Counted from the stretch's first letter, positions 44,314 through 56,078 are shown. The stretch is DNA of 64,000 nt from Corallium rubrum (GCA_964035015.1 OZ036003.1:5499754-5563753), one strand, 5' to 3'. A program made the numbers and translations. Notes: generated from the sequence alone by a model not told the origin.

Positions 44314-46596
44314 CAGGGGCGGATTTAGCATACAATCAGACCAGTCACGCGACTGACGTAAAAAATCACAAGAATAATTGCGCAATCAGACAATATTTTA
44401 ATCTCAAGAGTTCTTCGGAGAGATTGGGTTTCAAATTCGCTTTTATCTTAGTTTGCGAGTCAAGCAAACACCGAGCAGAGATGACCGGTGGTCAGCGTTC
44501 GCTTTGAAAGTTTTGCTGGATCTGCACCATGGCAACCACTTTTTTGCTGGATTTGCCTCAAACCTGATTGGCTCTCGCGTTGATTTCAAGGGTTTTGCTG
44601 GATCTGCCTCAAACCTGATTGGCTCTTGAGAGTTGAGTTCAAGCGTTTTGCTGGATCTGCAACCATTGCTGAGTCAGCTGAGTACCTCTCTAGCACGTAG
44701 CTACTTCATGTTAGACCTCATTATCCACGCAAAGCCTCTGCGGAGGAGAGAGGCTGAGTACATCGAAGCTTCTGTGTTTCAGTCATGAGTTCTGTGGTAA
44801 GCGTTTTCGAACGGGTTTTAGCTGCTTTTAACAGCAACGATGAAGACATACTTCGAACAATCTACGATGATTTGTTATCAAGTTTACACGATCGCCGATT
44901 TCTTTCAAGCGAGGAAAATTTAAACGCGATTGGAAGCATTTCGAGCTTCTTGAGCAGGAATTTTGGCGCGGAGTCATTTATTCCCAAGCATGCCAAACCA
45001 ATGAAGAAAGGAAACTGGTCATGCACTGCTGTAAGGTAAGTTAAGGTCGTCTTGTTTCATTTCAAATCTACAAACAGTCTAGTGTCGAATACATGTGTTT
45101 TTATCCAGTTTCAATATCGTACTATAATATCATTTTGCGTCCTAGTGAAGTCTGAGTTCAGAGTTCAGACATTATTCAGCATGACGGCATTAGCATATTT
45201 CACGCTTACCAACCAGCAGCTCTTGTATGTGAATTTGGAATGAAGGATCAATGAATTGATTCTTAAGGCAAGGTTTAGTCCGACTTTAAATTTTATCGAA
45301 CCTTTCTCTTCATGATTTTGAAATGAATACTGTTTACTTTTCAACTTATTTGTTTATAATCTTGCTCTGACGAAGATATATAAGATAACATATAATTTAT
45401 TAACAGATCGAACATGTCACAAATCAATTACTCAGGCGTTTAATATTGGTTTTAAATATTTGTTTAGATCTGAAGCTACTGGCAATTGTCTTTACAGCTC
45501 AATTTCGTTGGTATTGGTAGGTAACAATACCCTTGTTGATGATTTGAGAGTGTTGACATGCATTGAGCTTTTCCTCCATGCTAATTTTTATTCAAACCAT
45601 CCATGTTTCTTCGCTGCTGTTGCTGAGCATCAGGAAGATTTTGGTAGAAGTTTAAATAACCTTTTACCTTTATCAGTTTCCTTTGAATGCTTAGATTCAG
45701 GGTTGTCTGGGGATGAGCTAGTGAAGAAGGGGGCTATAGTTAATTGTGGTAATAATAAATGGTCATCTTTTCTCTGTATTCTTGGTCTTTCTTCTGTTCT
45801 TAACAGAAATATAGTTTCCTACTATCCAGATTGTGGAGACCATAGGTGTAAGTTATTGTTTAATCGTAAAGTTAAACCTCGTTCTCCTCTGAAAGCGGTA
45901 CCAGTAGTAGATAACATTCATATTCTATTCTGTGTTGATGGTTTGGTAAAGTCTGGTGATAAATTCAAACCTAACCATTTTGTTCCGTTACTTTTTTGTC
46001 CAACTGGTCAAAAAAGAAAACAGTCTGAACATCCAACCTCAAGCAAAGTCCTAAAGAAAACCTCATTCCAGTCTGGTAAAAATTCTAAAAATGTCAAACA
46101 AAAATTTTCCAGCTTTTTCCCTGGCGAAACAGCCAATTTTTTATACTACAATACAATGAGGTTATGAGACCAATAATTATATATATATCTACTGTTTATC
46201 CGATTTTCTCCCCTAATTTATGGAGAAAATTACACACTAAATAACAGACTATGACAAGGTCTTTGATACATTGAATAGTTAATTTTTTTAAAGCATGGGT
46301 GTTCGCGCCTGTCTCGTTCAGCTAACTAATATTTTAATTAGCTTTGTAAATATATAGTGAGTGTAATTTTCTCAGTTTAAATGAAAATCTTTTGTAAAAA
46401 TGATAAAATGTGCTATTAAAAATATGCTTTAAAACTTAACAAAGTTGGCTCAAATATGCTGTCAGATCACGGGAAATGCCATTTTAGAGACCCAGATTTC
46501 AAAAATATTCCGGGGGGGCATGCCCCCGGACCCCCCCCCCTACATATATGGACCACATATGTGACTGACATTTCCAAAATCCTAAATCCGCCCCTG
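44314..46596 (+). mobile_element. Transposon-like unit with 15-bp perfect inverted ends carrying an OTU-like gene
   Basis: The left end CAGGGGCGGATTTAG starts at 44314. Its exact complement CTAAATCCGCCCCTG ends at 46596. This is a typical hAT-style terminus. The region before the right end (gatcacgggaaatgccattt, then G- and C-runs) resembles the remnant at about 3570-3640, which supports a dispersed element end. The only gene inside is the two-exon OTU-like CDS at 44785-46167; no transposase is visible in 2.3 kb. No exact 8-bp target duplication is seen (flanks ggagaatt and tgagatgg). Confidence 0.6.
44785..46167 (+). CDS. OTU/vertnin-like cysteine-protease-type protein
   Basis: There are two exons, 44785-45035 (donor AAG|gtaagt) and 45468-46167 (acceptor tgtttag), joined in phase 2 to give 316 residues. 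Residues 1-84 are helical and unassigned. Residues 85-260 look like an OTU-fold domain: ATGNCLYSSIS, with a candidate nucleophile at Cys91, and NHFVPLLF, with a candidate His at about 254. The usual Asp two residues before the Asn-Cys is Thr here. The middle (KWSSFLCILGLSSVLNRNIV) resembles vertnin-like proteins that are abundant in cnidarian genomes. The C-terminus is Lys/Ser-rich, perhaps nuclear. If active it would cleave ubiquitin-type conjugates, but activity is unproven. A variant poly-A signal ATTAAA lies near 46415. The gene lies inside the inverted-end unit 44314-46596. Confidence 0.75.
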
Positions 46597-49383
46597 TGAG
46601 ATGGTAAACCCGCTCCCACTTGGGTTTACCGCTTCCCTAATTATTAAGAACGACTAGGGAGGCTAAAGAATGCGTTGTTTCTGCAAATATGTTGGATCAT
46701 AGTCCCTAGAATTATATTGTCTGGAGACGCGGCGAACATCAAAGCGGTTAACAATAAGCTACAATTTAGGTTGAGGGTGGCAAATAAGGTGCACAATCTT
46801 TTGTTTTACGTTCATTAATATTTATAAAGCAACGATGCTATTGGTTGATTGCTTCATTATACCAAAAATACAATGTGTTCAGCAAGCGTTAAGGTAAAAT
46901 AAGGTGCACAAACGTGAACAAAAACCTAGAACAAAGACTTTGGCCGCGTTTCCAGACAATTTATTTCTAGGGACTGGTTGGATGCAGGTCAAGGGTTATC
47001 GCAACCTCGTCCCCAGGGCCATTTGTGGGCCAAGATGGCGGCCAAAAACAATGGCGGGAACAAATGGCCCTGGCTCATTTTTGACTCGGCCCAGGCTTCA
47101 CGAAGTTTATCGCGCCTAGTCAGGCTCATTTTTTTTCTGAATATTTTATAGTTCAGCTTGACTGACCCAAACTGAAAACAATCAAAACATTCATTTCCAA
47201 ATACATTGTCGAATTATTAAAATAGATACACTTTTAATAAATATCTGTAAATCCTTATTATTTATCATTTGCTTCACCGTTGTACCAAATTCGCAAGAAA
47301 CTGGATTGCCATTGTCTGGCCGGGCCGCCTTGTTTTCGTAAGTTTTCGGTGGATTCAATTCAGCGTTTTGAAAAACATTTAGGCCTCGTTTCGTCGAGAA
47401 CTCTTGTTTGAAAAAAGCCTGCTTCTTAATGGCCAAACATGTAAATTCTGCCCTGTGGTGTACTTTCCTTTCGCAGCCAAAATACTTTTTGACTTTGTTC
47501 ACCAAGTCTTTCGTTCGCCCGATTTAGAAAACACACTGAATTGCCGTCCCATGGACTTCGTTGTATGGCAGCCAGGGCACAGAGACGACACGACCCATCA
47601 TTACATATTCTTCCGACGTTTTCACGGGTGTTTCGCCAGCTTTCTTCACATTTTCATTCATTTCGAAGTTGTTTTTTAACAGCCGGCAATTCTGAATATA
47701 ATTTGAGCCCAAAAAATAAAATGCCCGCGAGTTAGCCTACCGCCCACCTCGTTTCCACCAATCAGAATACCTAAAACATCCAATGTTATCTCGACCAATC
47801 AAATGTGGTGATAGCTCAGCCTGTGCCAGGGCCATTTGTTCTTGGCCGCCATCTTGGCCCAGCCCCCACAAATGGCCCTGGGGACGAGGTTGGGGTTATC
47901 GCCCACGCGAAACAATTACTACAATTGGGAATGTTTTAATATTGCTCCTTTAATATTGGACAATTTACCATTTTGAGAAAAAGGAGTAACCATTTTGAAC
48001 ATACACCATCATTTCTGTTTATAACCAACAAGTCTGGCCTGTGGGAGTCGTTCTTACAAATTTCCCACGTTTGTACTCGGCAGGATTTGTTTGTATGTTT
48101 AATTACTATAGTGAAAATGGTTTTGATAATTATGCAAAGTCTTGCATCAGACCACCGGCCACTGGTGTAATTACCAAGCAGAGTAAAACTGAACATGCCA
48201 ACTATTTAAATCTATTGCGGGTTTTCCGCCTTTCGTGTTTCCCGCCTCTCGGGATAACCCCCTCCCTCAAAACCCCCTCCCCACCCCCCCCAAACAACCG
48301 TCTGCTGCGCAGGCTATTTGAGGCCTGGACCTCTCCCTGTGCTGAATAAAATAGTCTGGCGTTAGCCAGAATAAAATACTAAAGACTCGTGTGTTAAAAA
48401 GGTTTTGATTGCGGTGTTCCAACGAGTTATACGAATTAGGAGGTTGCATGTCTGGTTTAATAGCCATTTGTCTAGCACGTCATATATGGTTCTGGAAATT
48501 GCTGCATGTGGTGGGGCATAGGTACCCCCGCCCATGTGTGCATTTGTCGCATATTTATAAGATTTGTTGGATATTCATAGCTATAGGGCTATCCCTGACC
48601 TCAAAAGGCGAATTTCCGCCACTGATAACTTGTATAGTAATCATTGTATTAAATTGTCTAGTTTAGGTAAAAATGTGTGAATATTAAAGAGCGGGTTTTA
48701 CTGGCAATGTTATATATATATTCGGAGTTTACCCAGACGAACGCTAGTGTGTTTAATACTATTGTAGCCTGCAGGAGAGAGGTACAAAGTAGAAACATAA
48801 TTCGCCCGTTATAGACCCTTTGCACTTAACCCTTGGTGGAGGAAAAATGCTTCTAATAAACAATGACATTTTCATTGATTTTTCACTCTATTGAACTGCT
48901 GAACTTTGAAGTTGTCCTCCAGATCGGCCGTTTTGACGTCATGTGCAAAGCTTCTATTGCGAAATTTTCGTCTTACAATGCAGCATGTCCTAGCCTACGC
49001 ATAGACGCTCTTAATTAATCCCCAGTTGTTTGGGATCTGGGACGGGCGCCTGCACGCAGGCTATCCACTTGTGTACTTTTGTGAATTACGACCATGCAGA
49101 GATGCTCAAACTACATATATTAAGTAATAACAATACGCCTTAGCCTTTTCCCGTCCGTGGGTTTCCCCTGGGACCAGTGAAATCGTTTGGCATTAGTCAG
49201 AGTAAAATACATAACTAACATAAGACTAGAAGCGGGTTGTTTTGATTGGAACCATTACCAACACTAATGTTTTAATATAGATAAGAATTAATAGAGATAC
49301 AGTATACGTAGCGTCATTTGAACGACTTTAATGCAACGTTACTTCCTTATTCTTTTTATTTAGATTATTTTTTGGAAGCTACA
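46597..49383. other. Intergenic region with a large inverted-end element
   Basis: About 46725-46980 holds diverged family B MITE sequence. About 46990-47895 is an element whose ends (aacctcgtccccagggccat and atggccctggggacgaggtt) are inverted copies, with internal aagatggcggcc/ggccgccatctt words. Its minus strand carries two open stretches (47712-47524 and 47505-47191) that could be a decayed captured coding sequence, but no domain is recognised. A hairpin TCTGGCGTTAGCCAGA lies near 48355, and a variant near 49190. Confidence 0.55.
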
Positions 49384-51886
49384 ATGAATGATTCAACAAA
49401 AAATACAACTAGATCCACAGACGAAATTGGTTCTTTACAGAGTAAAGAAAGTGAGCGATGTATTATCATTATTTTACCAACAACATCGCGCAATTTTTAT
49501 GTATCACAAATATCTCATTCTATTTCTGAAACAATAACCAAAGAGCACGCAGATATCTTACAACAGCCAATGCAACATGGTAATGTCTTGGTATCACTAA
49601 CACGTGGTCTACTGGCTGGTATCTTGATTGTACAACTACTGGACACAGTCATAAAAGTCACTTTTCAAAACCTCGCAGTTGCCGCAAGCTCTTTAAAAGA
49701 GGGCCACTCCATGACCATCCCTTGTGAGTGTAACAATGTTTTTACGATCATAGAAGATATTCTGCGTTCAGCCAACATTCAATTCTTAACATTTCGACTA
49801 TGCCGTGGAAATGCAAGCCTGACTTGCGGAACGACAACGAAGGATATTCCTATTGGCGAAATTCATCGCCTAGAGGTGCTTGTGGAAAAACTAGGAAGCT
49901 ACAAGGACGCCATAAGTAATTTATTAGGCAGGACAACTGGGCGCATAATGAACACCAGAGGGGCTGAAGCAGCTGCAAGCCATGTGGTTGCTCTGAGTGA
50001 TCAAGAATTCCTACGAGAACTTAATGAACTAAGATACCAACATCAGCAAACTGTCAACGAGTTGAATGCAATAAAAGATAAACTGTGTGGAAGTAATAGA
50101 ATGATACAAAATGGAGTTGATAATCAATCATACTCTGAGGTAGTTCAACCATTACAAGAACAACAAAATTCAGTTGCTACTGCAGAATCAACTTCAAGTT
50201 CTACACTAACAAGTGATGCAGTGTCTCGCAGATATCCTTTGCTAACCATGTTACACTGTATAGCAGAACGCTTACTGTTGATTGACTGGGTAAATCTGCG
50301 CGATCACATTGCAAAGTATGTTCCTATCAGAGTACTTGAAAATACTCAAAATGGAATTAAACTTTTTGAGGAACTCGTAAAAAGAAATTTAATCAGTGAT
50401 GGAAATTTTGATTTTATTCGAAATGCATTTTACGAAATTCAACGCATAGACTTAGTTCATTTGATTGATTGTGTTCAAGATGGTGATTATAGATTGTTGA
50501 CCGAGCAGCAAACGAGGAGGAGTGGGTCTCGCGATACCGCTGTACCCAATGGATTGCCTGCTCCTCCTCGGCAAAAAATGCGAGATTTAACCTTGGGTGG
50601 AGACCCAGAAGCAAGATATGACAGCAACTACACCAGAAGCTCACCAGACCCAGCAACAAGTGGGGATAGCCGTGACGAGAGGGATAGTGGTGTATTACAG
50701 CGCAAGTACAGAGATGTACCTCAAGGTTTCAAACTATCCCCATCGTACCCTGTTCAAGAAAATGTCAATACGACCACGACAACCGCCGAGAGTAGTACGA
50801 GTCACGAGGGCACTTCGACTGATTCCGACAGTCGCCGAACAGAGCAAGCTGGTGGTCCCGATTGTGATACATTGACGCGGAATCGGGAACCCGAGAATCT
50901 TAACTCCGAGAGTGCTAATTCCCAGGGTGTTAGTTCCGAGGTCGCCCGTTCCGAGGGTGCGCAGTCCGGGGTTGCTACTGCGTGGGTAGAAAACCCGGAG
51001 TGGTCATGTGAACATTATGACAGATATTGTGACGTGCAGTTCAGTTGCTGTGACAACCAGTTCTGGCCTTGTCATCGTTGCCATAACGCCAATAGTTCTT
51101 GCAGCACGAGAAAACTTCGTTCTCGAGACATTAAAAAGTTAAAATGTAAACGATGTGGAAAAATCCAAGAGGTACGGTCTTTTTACAACCTTTTTTTCTG
51201 TATGGTAGTTGTATCAAGTAAATATTGAATGGTCTATCACTTGTGATGGTGATTTTCTTGATATCTGGTTATATTAATAGTTCTTGTGGTAAAATGGTAG
51301 TGGTAATGGTGCTTGTACATACAGCAGTCCTTGGTACAGGGATGGTTATAGTCAGTGGGGTGATATTGATGGTGGTTGTTGTTACGGTAATATCCGCATG
51401 ACAATAGTACTGAGCTCAGAAATGGCAATTTTAATAGTCATAGCTTCTGTGCATGTGCATAGGACAGTCGCACGATGTTGCGCGCACATCATTTTGATAG
51501 GCCATACGCATAAAAACGTGGCCAATACTAAACGAAATTTAACTATTTTTAAAGATAGAAATAATTCTTAATGCTAATATCTTCAAAATTGTCGAATTTC
51601 TTTTATTTAGCACATTTGTCATGCTTGTAGTGCGCCAAAATTACACCTGTGGCTTCCGCCAAAATAATGCGTGCGCATGATCGTGCAACTCGCGTGTATA
51701 TTTTACAGTTTTAGTAATCCAGGTTATCGTATAACAGCGTTGGTAATACAATAATAATAGTTACGTAATGGTTATAGTATTGGTAATGGAAATGTACCTG
51801 CCTGGTTATCAGGTTTAAAAATCGGGTACAGTCTACACGCAGGCTAAATGGTACCATGCATATTAAAGTAATTGTTATGGTGTTGG

Positions 51887-51936
<50 letters not shown>

Positions 51937-52455
51937 CCAATGTGTTACGTTTGTAGAAGATTGAAGAGTGCTCAATACCTGGAGTTTGGTAGAGCGGAAT
52001 AACGCACGCGATGGATGAACGTCACACGTCAGCGAACCGTTAACCATAGATAATGGAAGGGGAACTGGATAGGAAACTTCAAACGAGGTTAAAGAACCGG
52101 AAACGTTGTTTGCACAACTTGCTATGGTAATTACACACTTATAAGCAGCTAATGCACCTATTGCTGAAATTAGACAAAAGTGTAATATCACTTAAGTTCA
52201 GCAGTGTCTGATTTTAGCCATGTGGGACCACCCATTAAGTGCATTGCCCGCTTATAAGCGTAGAATTACCATAGCAAGTTATGCAAACATCGTTTCCGGT
52301 TTCGTAAGTTTCCTATCCAGTTCCCCTTCCATTATCTATACGTTAACGAGTTAGCGTCATCACACAATGAACTGAGTCAATCACATACAGTTGCCTGAAG
52401 ATCGTCTCAAGACGTGAGACTGAGTAGCAACGACTATATTTTAGGATTTAAACTG

Positions 52456-52523
<68 letters not shown>

Positions 52524-53980
52524 GAGTTTATATATAGTTAATTTGTTTGGTTAATGGGTTGACAACATTAATAGTAACATTTTCACTATTATAATCATCG
52601 TAATAACTAGAAACGATAAAGAAACTTAGAATGGTTATACTCACAGCTGGCTTTTATTAATAGTAACGCTATTAGTTTTAATGTTTAAGTTCTGATTTAT
52701 GTTTAATTTTAGTTCCCCCAGAACTCAGCCCACTGTGTTCAATGCAACATAAAGTTTTCTGACTACTTTTGTCCTATTTGTCAACATCTGACGGGAACAG
52801 TTAATCACCCATTCCACTGTGAGAAATGTGGTATTTGTAGGTAGGTGAAAAAATAGAAATATAGAGATATGTTTAATATGAACTCTAAAGTTAACGGTTT
52901 ACACTAGTTCGTGTTTTTAGGTAAAGAAAACCAACAGTTTCAGCACATTCTATTGTTAGAATATTTGAATGAAAATATATACCTATAGTTCTTTTTTTTT
53001 ATCATGTTTGCTCATAGATAATGGAAGGGGAACTGGATAGGAAACTTACGAAACCGGAAACGATGTTTGCACAACTTGCTATGGTAATTCTACGCTTATA
53101 AGCGGGCAATGCACTTAATGGGTGGTCCCACATGGCTAAAATCAGACACTGCTGAACTTAAGTGATATTACACTTTTGTCTAATTTCAGCAATAGGTGCA
53201 TTAGCTGCTTATAAGTGTGTAATTACCATAGCAAGTTGTGCAAACAACGTTTCCGGTTTCGTAAGTTTCCTATCCAGTTCCCCTTCCATTATCTATGGTT
53301 TGCTTTAACGTTATTTTCTGTTATCTCGCAGAGTACATGGTGATCGATCATTTCATTGCGATGTTTGTGGTGTATGTCTCGATATTAATCTTCAAGGAAA
53401 TCACAGATGTCGGGAGGGATCAGCTCACGATGAATGCTGTATTTGTTTCGAGGTAAACTTAGTATTCCTCTTGTCGCCAATCTTAATAAAACAGATTTTG
53501 GAATAACGGCCGCTCAACGGACAATGTCCGGTCAAAATGAGTCAAAATCTTGCCTGACACATGGTCATTTTGACCGCTCATATTAAGTACGATTGATTGC
53601 ACTTCCAGATAAGTATTTTGTCCTAAAATCGCACTAGTCCTTGAGAGCAGAATTTCTATCTTTCTTTTTAACTTTCTAAACATCATATGTTTCGTCTTTA
53701 GGATGCTTTCACTGGCTGTCAAATTCTTCCTTGTTCACACAAGGTTCACAAAGACTGTGCTGCGATGATGCTTCGTAATGGAATGTATGAATAGTTTTTA
53801 TATTAATGTACACCCCATTATTCCTTAATTGTTAGTGTGAGAACAGTACTTAGCATTTCATTTTGTGGCCTTTTACTTATACACTAAATTTAGGAATTTA
53901 TTGATCTTTTTTAAAGAACGAAGTGTCCAATCTGTCGAGAAAGTTTTGCACACAGAATTGGACACCGCCCAATATCGTAG
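49384..53980 (+). CDS. DED-like domain fused to RCHY1/Pirh2-type CHY-CTCHY-RING E3 ubiquitin ligase
   Basis: Five exons with matching phases, 49384-51171, 52713-52840, 53332-53452, 53702-53784 and 53917-53980, give 727 residues. Residues 1-270 are unassigned. Residues about 284-370 look like a death effector domain: VLENTQNGIKLFEELVKRNL and then IQRIDL, matching the RxDL signature. A Ser/Thr-rich linker follows. From about 540 come a CHY zinc finger (WSCEHYDRYC, FSCCDNQFWPCHRCH, CKRCGKIQ), a CTCHY finger (HCVQCNIKFSDYFCPIC, FHCEKCGICR, FHCDVCGVC, NLQGNHRC) and a C3H2C3 RING-H2 (CCICFE, LPCSHKVHKDC, CPICRE). The order is that of RCHY1, an E3 ligase. The C-terminal zinc-ribbon domain usual after the RING is absent, since the protein ends 13 residues after the final RING Cys. 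The ATG at 49384 is the first in frame after a probable acceptor at 49363-49364. Role in cell-death or immune signalling is inferred. Confidence 0.85.
51892..51934. repeat. (TA)n microsatellite in the DED-RCHY1 intron 1
   Basis: This is a run of about 21 TA dinucleotides. A second run of about 32 units lies at 52458-52521 in the same intron. Neither affects the predicted splice sites. Confidence 0.95.
52046..52340. mobile_element. Palindromic element, family A copy 2
   Basis: The inverted ends are atagataatggaaggggaac and gttccccttccattatctat, with flanking gttaac words. It is about 295 bp and lies in intron 1 of the DED-RCHY1 gene. It is very similar to 53014-53296 and to the outer unit at 20450-21389. 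Confidence 0.8.
53014..53296. mobile_element. Palindromic element, family A copy 3
   Basis: It has the same ends and internal words (aaaccggaaacgatgtttgc, tgggtggtcccacatggcta) as the copy at 52046-52340. It lies in intron 2 of the DED-RCHY1 gene, about 35 nt upstream of exon 3. Confidence 0.8.
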
Positions 53981-54029
53981 ATATCTCGCGCATAACTACC
54001 GCATTGGAGAGGAAAAGACAACACACGAT

Positions 54030-54548
54030 CAAACAGGTCATGGTAGCATCAAACAGGACATCGCAGGACCAGATAGGACATAGCAGAATCAAACAGGACA
54101 TCGCACGACCGGATATGACTAGCAGAATTAAACAGGTCATGGCAGGATGGAATAGGACACGGCAGGATGGAATAGGACACGGCAGGATGGAATAAGGCAT
54201 GGCAGGATCGAATAGGACATGGCAGGATGGAATAGGACATACGAACAGGAGATGGCAGGATCGAATAAGGCGCGGCAGGATCGAGTAGGACATAGCAGGA
54301 TGGAATAGGACATAGGATCGAACAGGAGATGGCAAGGATCGAATAAGGCATGACATGATGGAATAGGACATAGCATGATGGAATAGGACATAGGATGGAA
54401 CAGGGGATTGCAGGATCGAATACGGCACGGCAGGATCGAATAGGACATAACAGGATGGAATAATGCATTGCAGGATTGAATAGGAGATGGCGGGATGGAA
54501 TGGGAGATTGCAGGATCGAATAAGGCACGGCAGGATTGACTAGCTATG
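54030..54548 (+). repeat. About 20-bp minisatellite just downstream of the DED-RCHY1 stop codon
   Basis: Degenerate tandem units of the form ggcaggatggaataggacat run from about 50 nt after the TAG at 53980, so they may lie in the 3' untranslated region. Because the unit is near 20 bp, the minus strand stays open in all three frames (YSILPCPIPSCHVLF-type peptides). Those frames are not genes. Confidence 0.85.
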
Positions 54549-55117
54549 AGATGGCGGGTGGAATTGAGCACAAGAAAACTGGACAAGACCAGATTTATTT
54601 TCACTATTTTCAAGATACTGACCATTATAAAAATATGATTTTATATCTAAACAACACAAGTAGCAATATGATAGAAGAAAAACTTAGAAACTAAAGAATG
54701 TTAGAATATTGTTACTAACTTATTAAGTACGTATTTTCAGCTTACTAACTTACCATATATTCATTTATGGCTAGTAGAAAGCAACTAGTTAAGGTGCGTT
54801 AGGAAATGTAAAAACAAATGAACATATATATATATACCAAAAAATGGAACGTGCAAAAAATATGGTCAATGATAGAACTATACTACAGCCAAGGGAGCAT
54901 GTCAGTCATTACTGTACTAGTCAAATATATTATGTGTTTTTATGCATGCTTTTATGATCGAGTACTGTTTCATTTGTTATGAGGTTTTATCTCTCATAAA
55001 CCCTTTATTACTAGGGCTACTGTGGTAGGCCGAGTAAGTTTCGGCAACTGTTTTTCTCTTTTTTTGGGTGTGTGTGCGATTTTGCATTTTTTACTTCCCC
55101 TGATTCATACTTCCGGT

Positions 55118-55553
55118 CAAGGGTAGGAACCGGGGGGGCTAAGGGGCTGCAGCCCCCCCCCCCATATTTTATCTTGCTGATATTAGCCCCCCAATATTTT
55201 GCCCAACTACGGTTTGAGATTAAATGAGTTAAAGAGATCGTTGGTAATAATTTATAAAAATAAAAAATAAATCCTCCTAACACCATAAAAATATGAATTT
55301 CTTTCGTACAGAACGGGAAATTCGTCATATGACCGAAATCTATTTCTCTGCAGGCATCACCAGGCAGGGACGCGAGGGGCCTGGGCTGCAGTAGAACCCA
55401 GTACGCACAGTAGAACCCCCATGCTATGTGACCATTTTTGTGAAGCTGAAAACTAGTCGTGGACCCCCTAGGCGGATCTGTGGAAAAGCCGGGAATGCGC
55501 ATTACACGAACTCAAGTAGCCCCCCCAAAGTAACACTGCTTCCTACGCCCCTG
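55118..55553. mobile_element. hAT-type MITE with 8-bp target duplication
   Basis: The 8-bp direct repeat CTTCCGGT flanks the unit (55110-55117 and 55554-55561), the duplication size of hAT elements. The ends are imperfect inverted repeats (caagggtaggaaccgggggg and, complemented at the right, caggggcgtaggaagcag). A 161-codon minus-strand open frame across it has no recognisable domain and is treated as non-coding. Confidence 0.75.
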
Positions 55554-55780
55554 CTTCCGGTGAGTTGTTAGCTATGAGAGTGAGGCCGTGAGGCATGTTT
55601 TAAGTTCTTTGCTCCTTTCGCTTTTGAAGTTGGACAAAAAGTTGAACAGCTTTGCCTTTTGATCAAGGTGTTCTTGCACGTTGTTGGTAGATTTCGAAAC
55701 TGCCTAACTGACTTTGTAGTTTATTTAACAGTGATGTGGCTGACAACTGTCTTGAACGTAAATATGTTCACCAGTGTGAA

Positions 55781-56078
55781 CATAGTCAATCGAGATATGG
55801 TCTGGAAACTCAGCTAAAGTCTTTGGTCTATCTTTTTGTTCGCTTTTATGCATTTTTGTGCACGGTGTACGGTCACTGAACACATTGTATTTTACTATAA
55901 TGAACGAATTGTTCAATAGCAACGTTTCAGTTCAATCACTCAACCGTGCTATTTAAATATTAATAAACCTAAAACAAAGGATGTGCACGGTGTAAGGTAC
56001 GGTTCAACATAAAATCACAGCTCATTATAGACGCTTTGAAGTTTGCCGAGCTTCCAGACCATATCTCGATTGACTATG
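55781..56078. mobile_element. MITE, family B copy 2
   Basis: This is a nearly full match in opposite orientation to 31622-31919, with the same ends (catagtcaatcgagatatgg / cgattgactatg) and an internal tatttaaatattaataaacc segment. Confidence 0.8.

Noticed and set aside
53898-54625. Three overlapping minus-strand frames of about 160-176 codons (SCHVLFHPAMSYSILP type)
   Set aside because: All three come from a 20-bp minisatellite; no domain, and all frames are open together.
55017-55502. 161-codon minus-strand frame
   Set aside because: It lies almost entirely inside a hAT-type MITE with clear target duplication and shows no recognisable domain.
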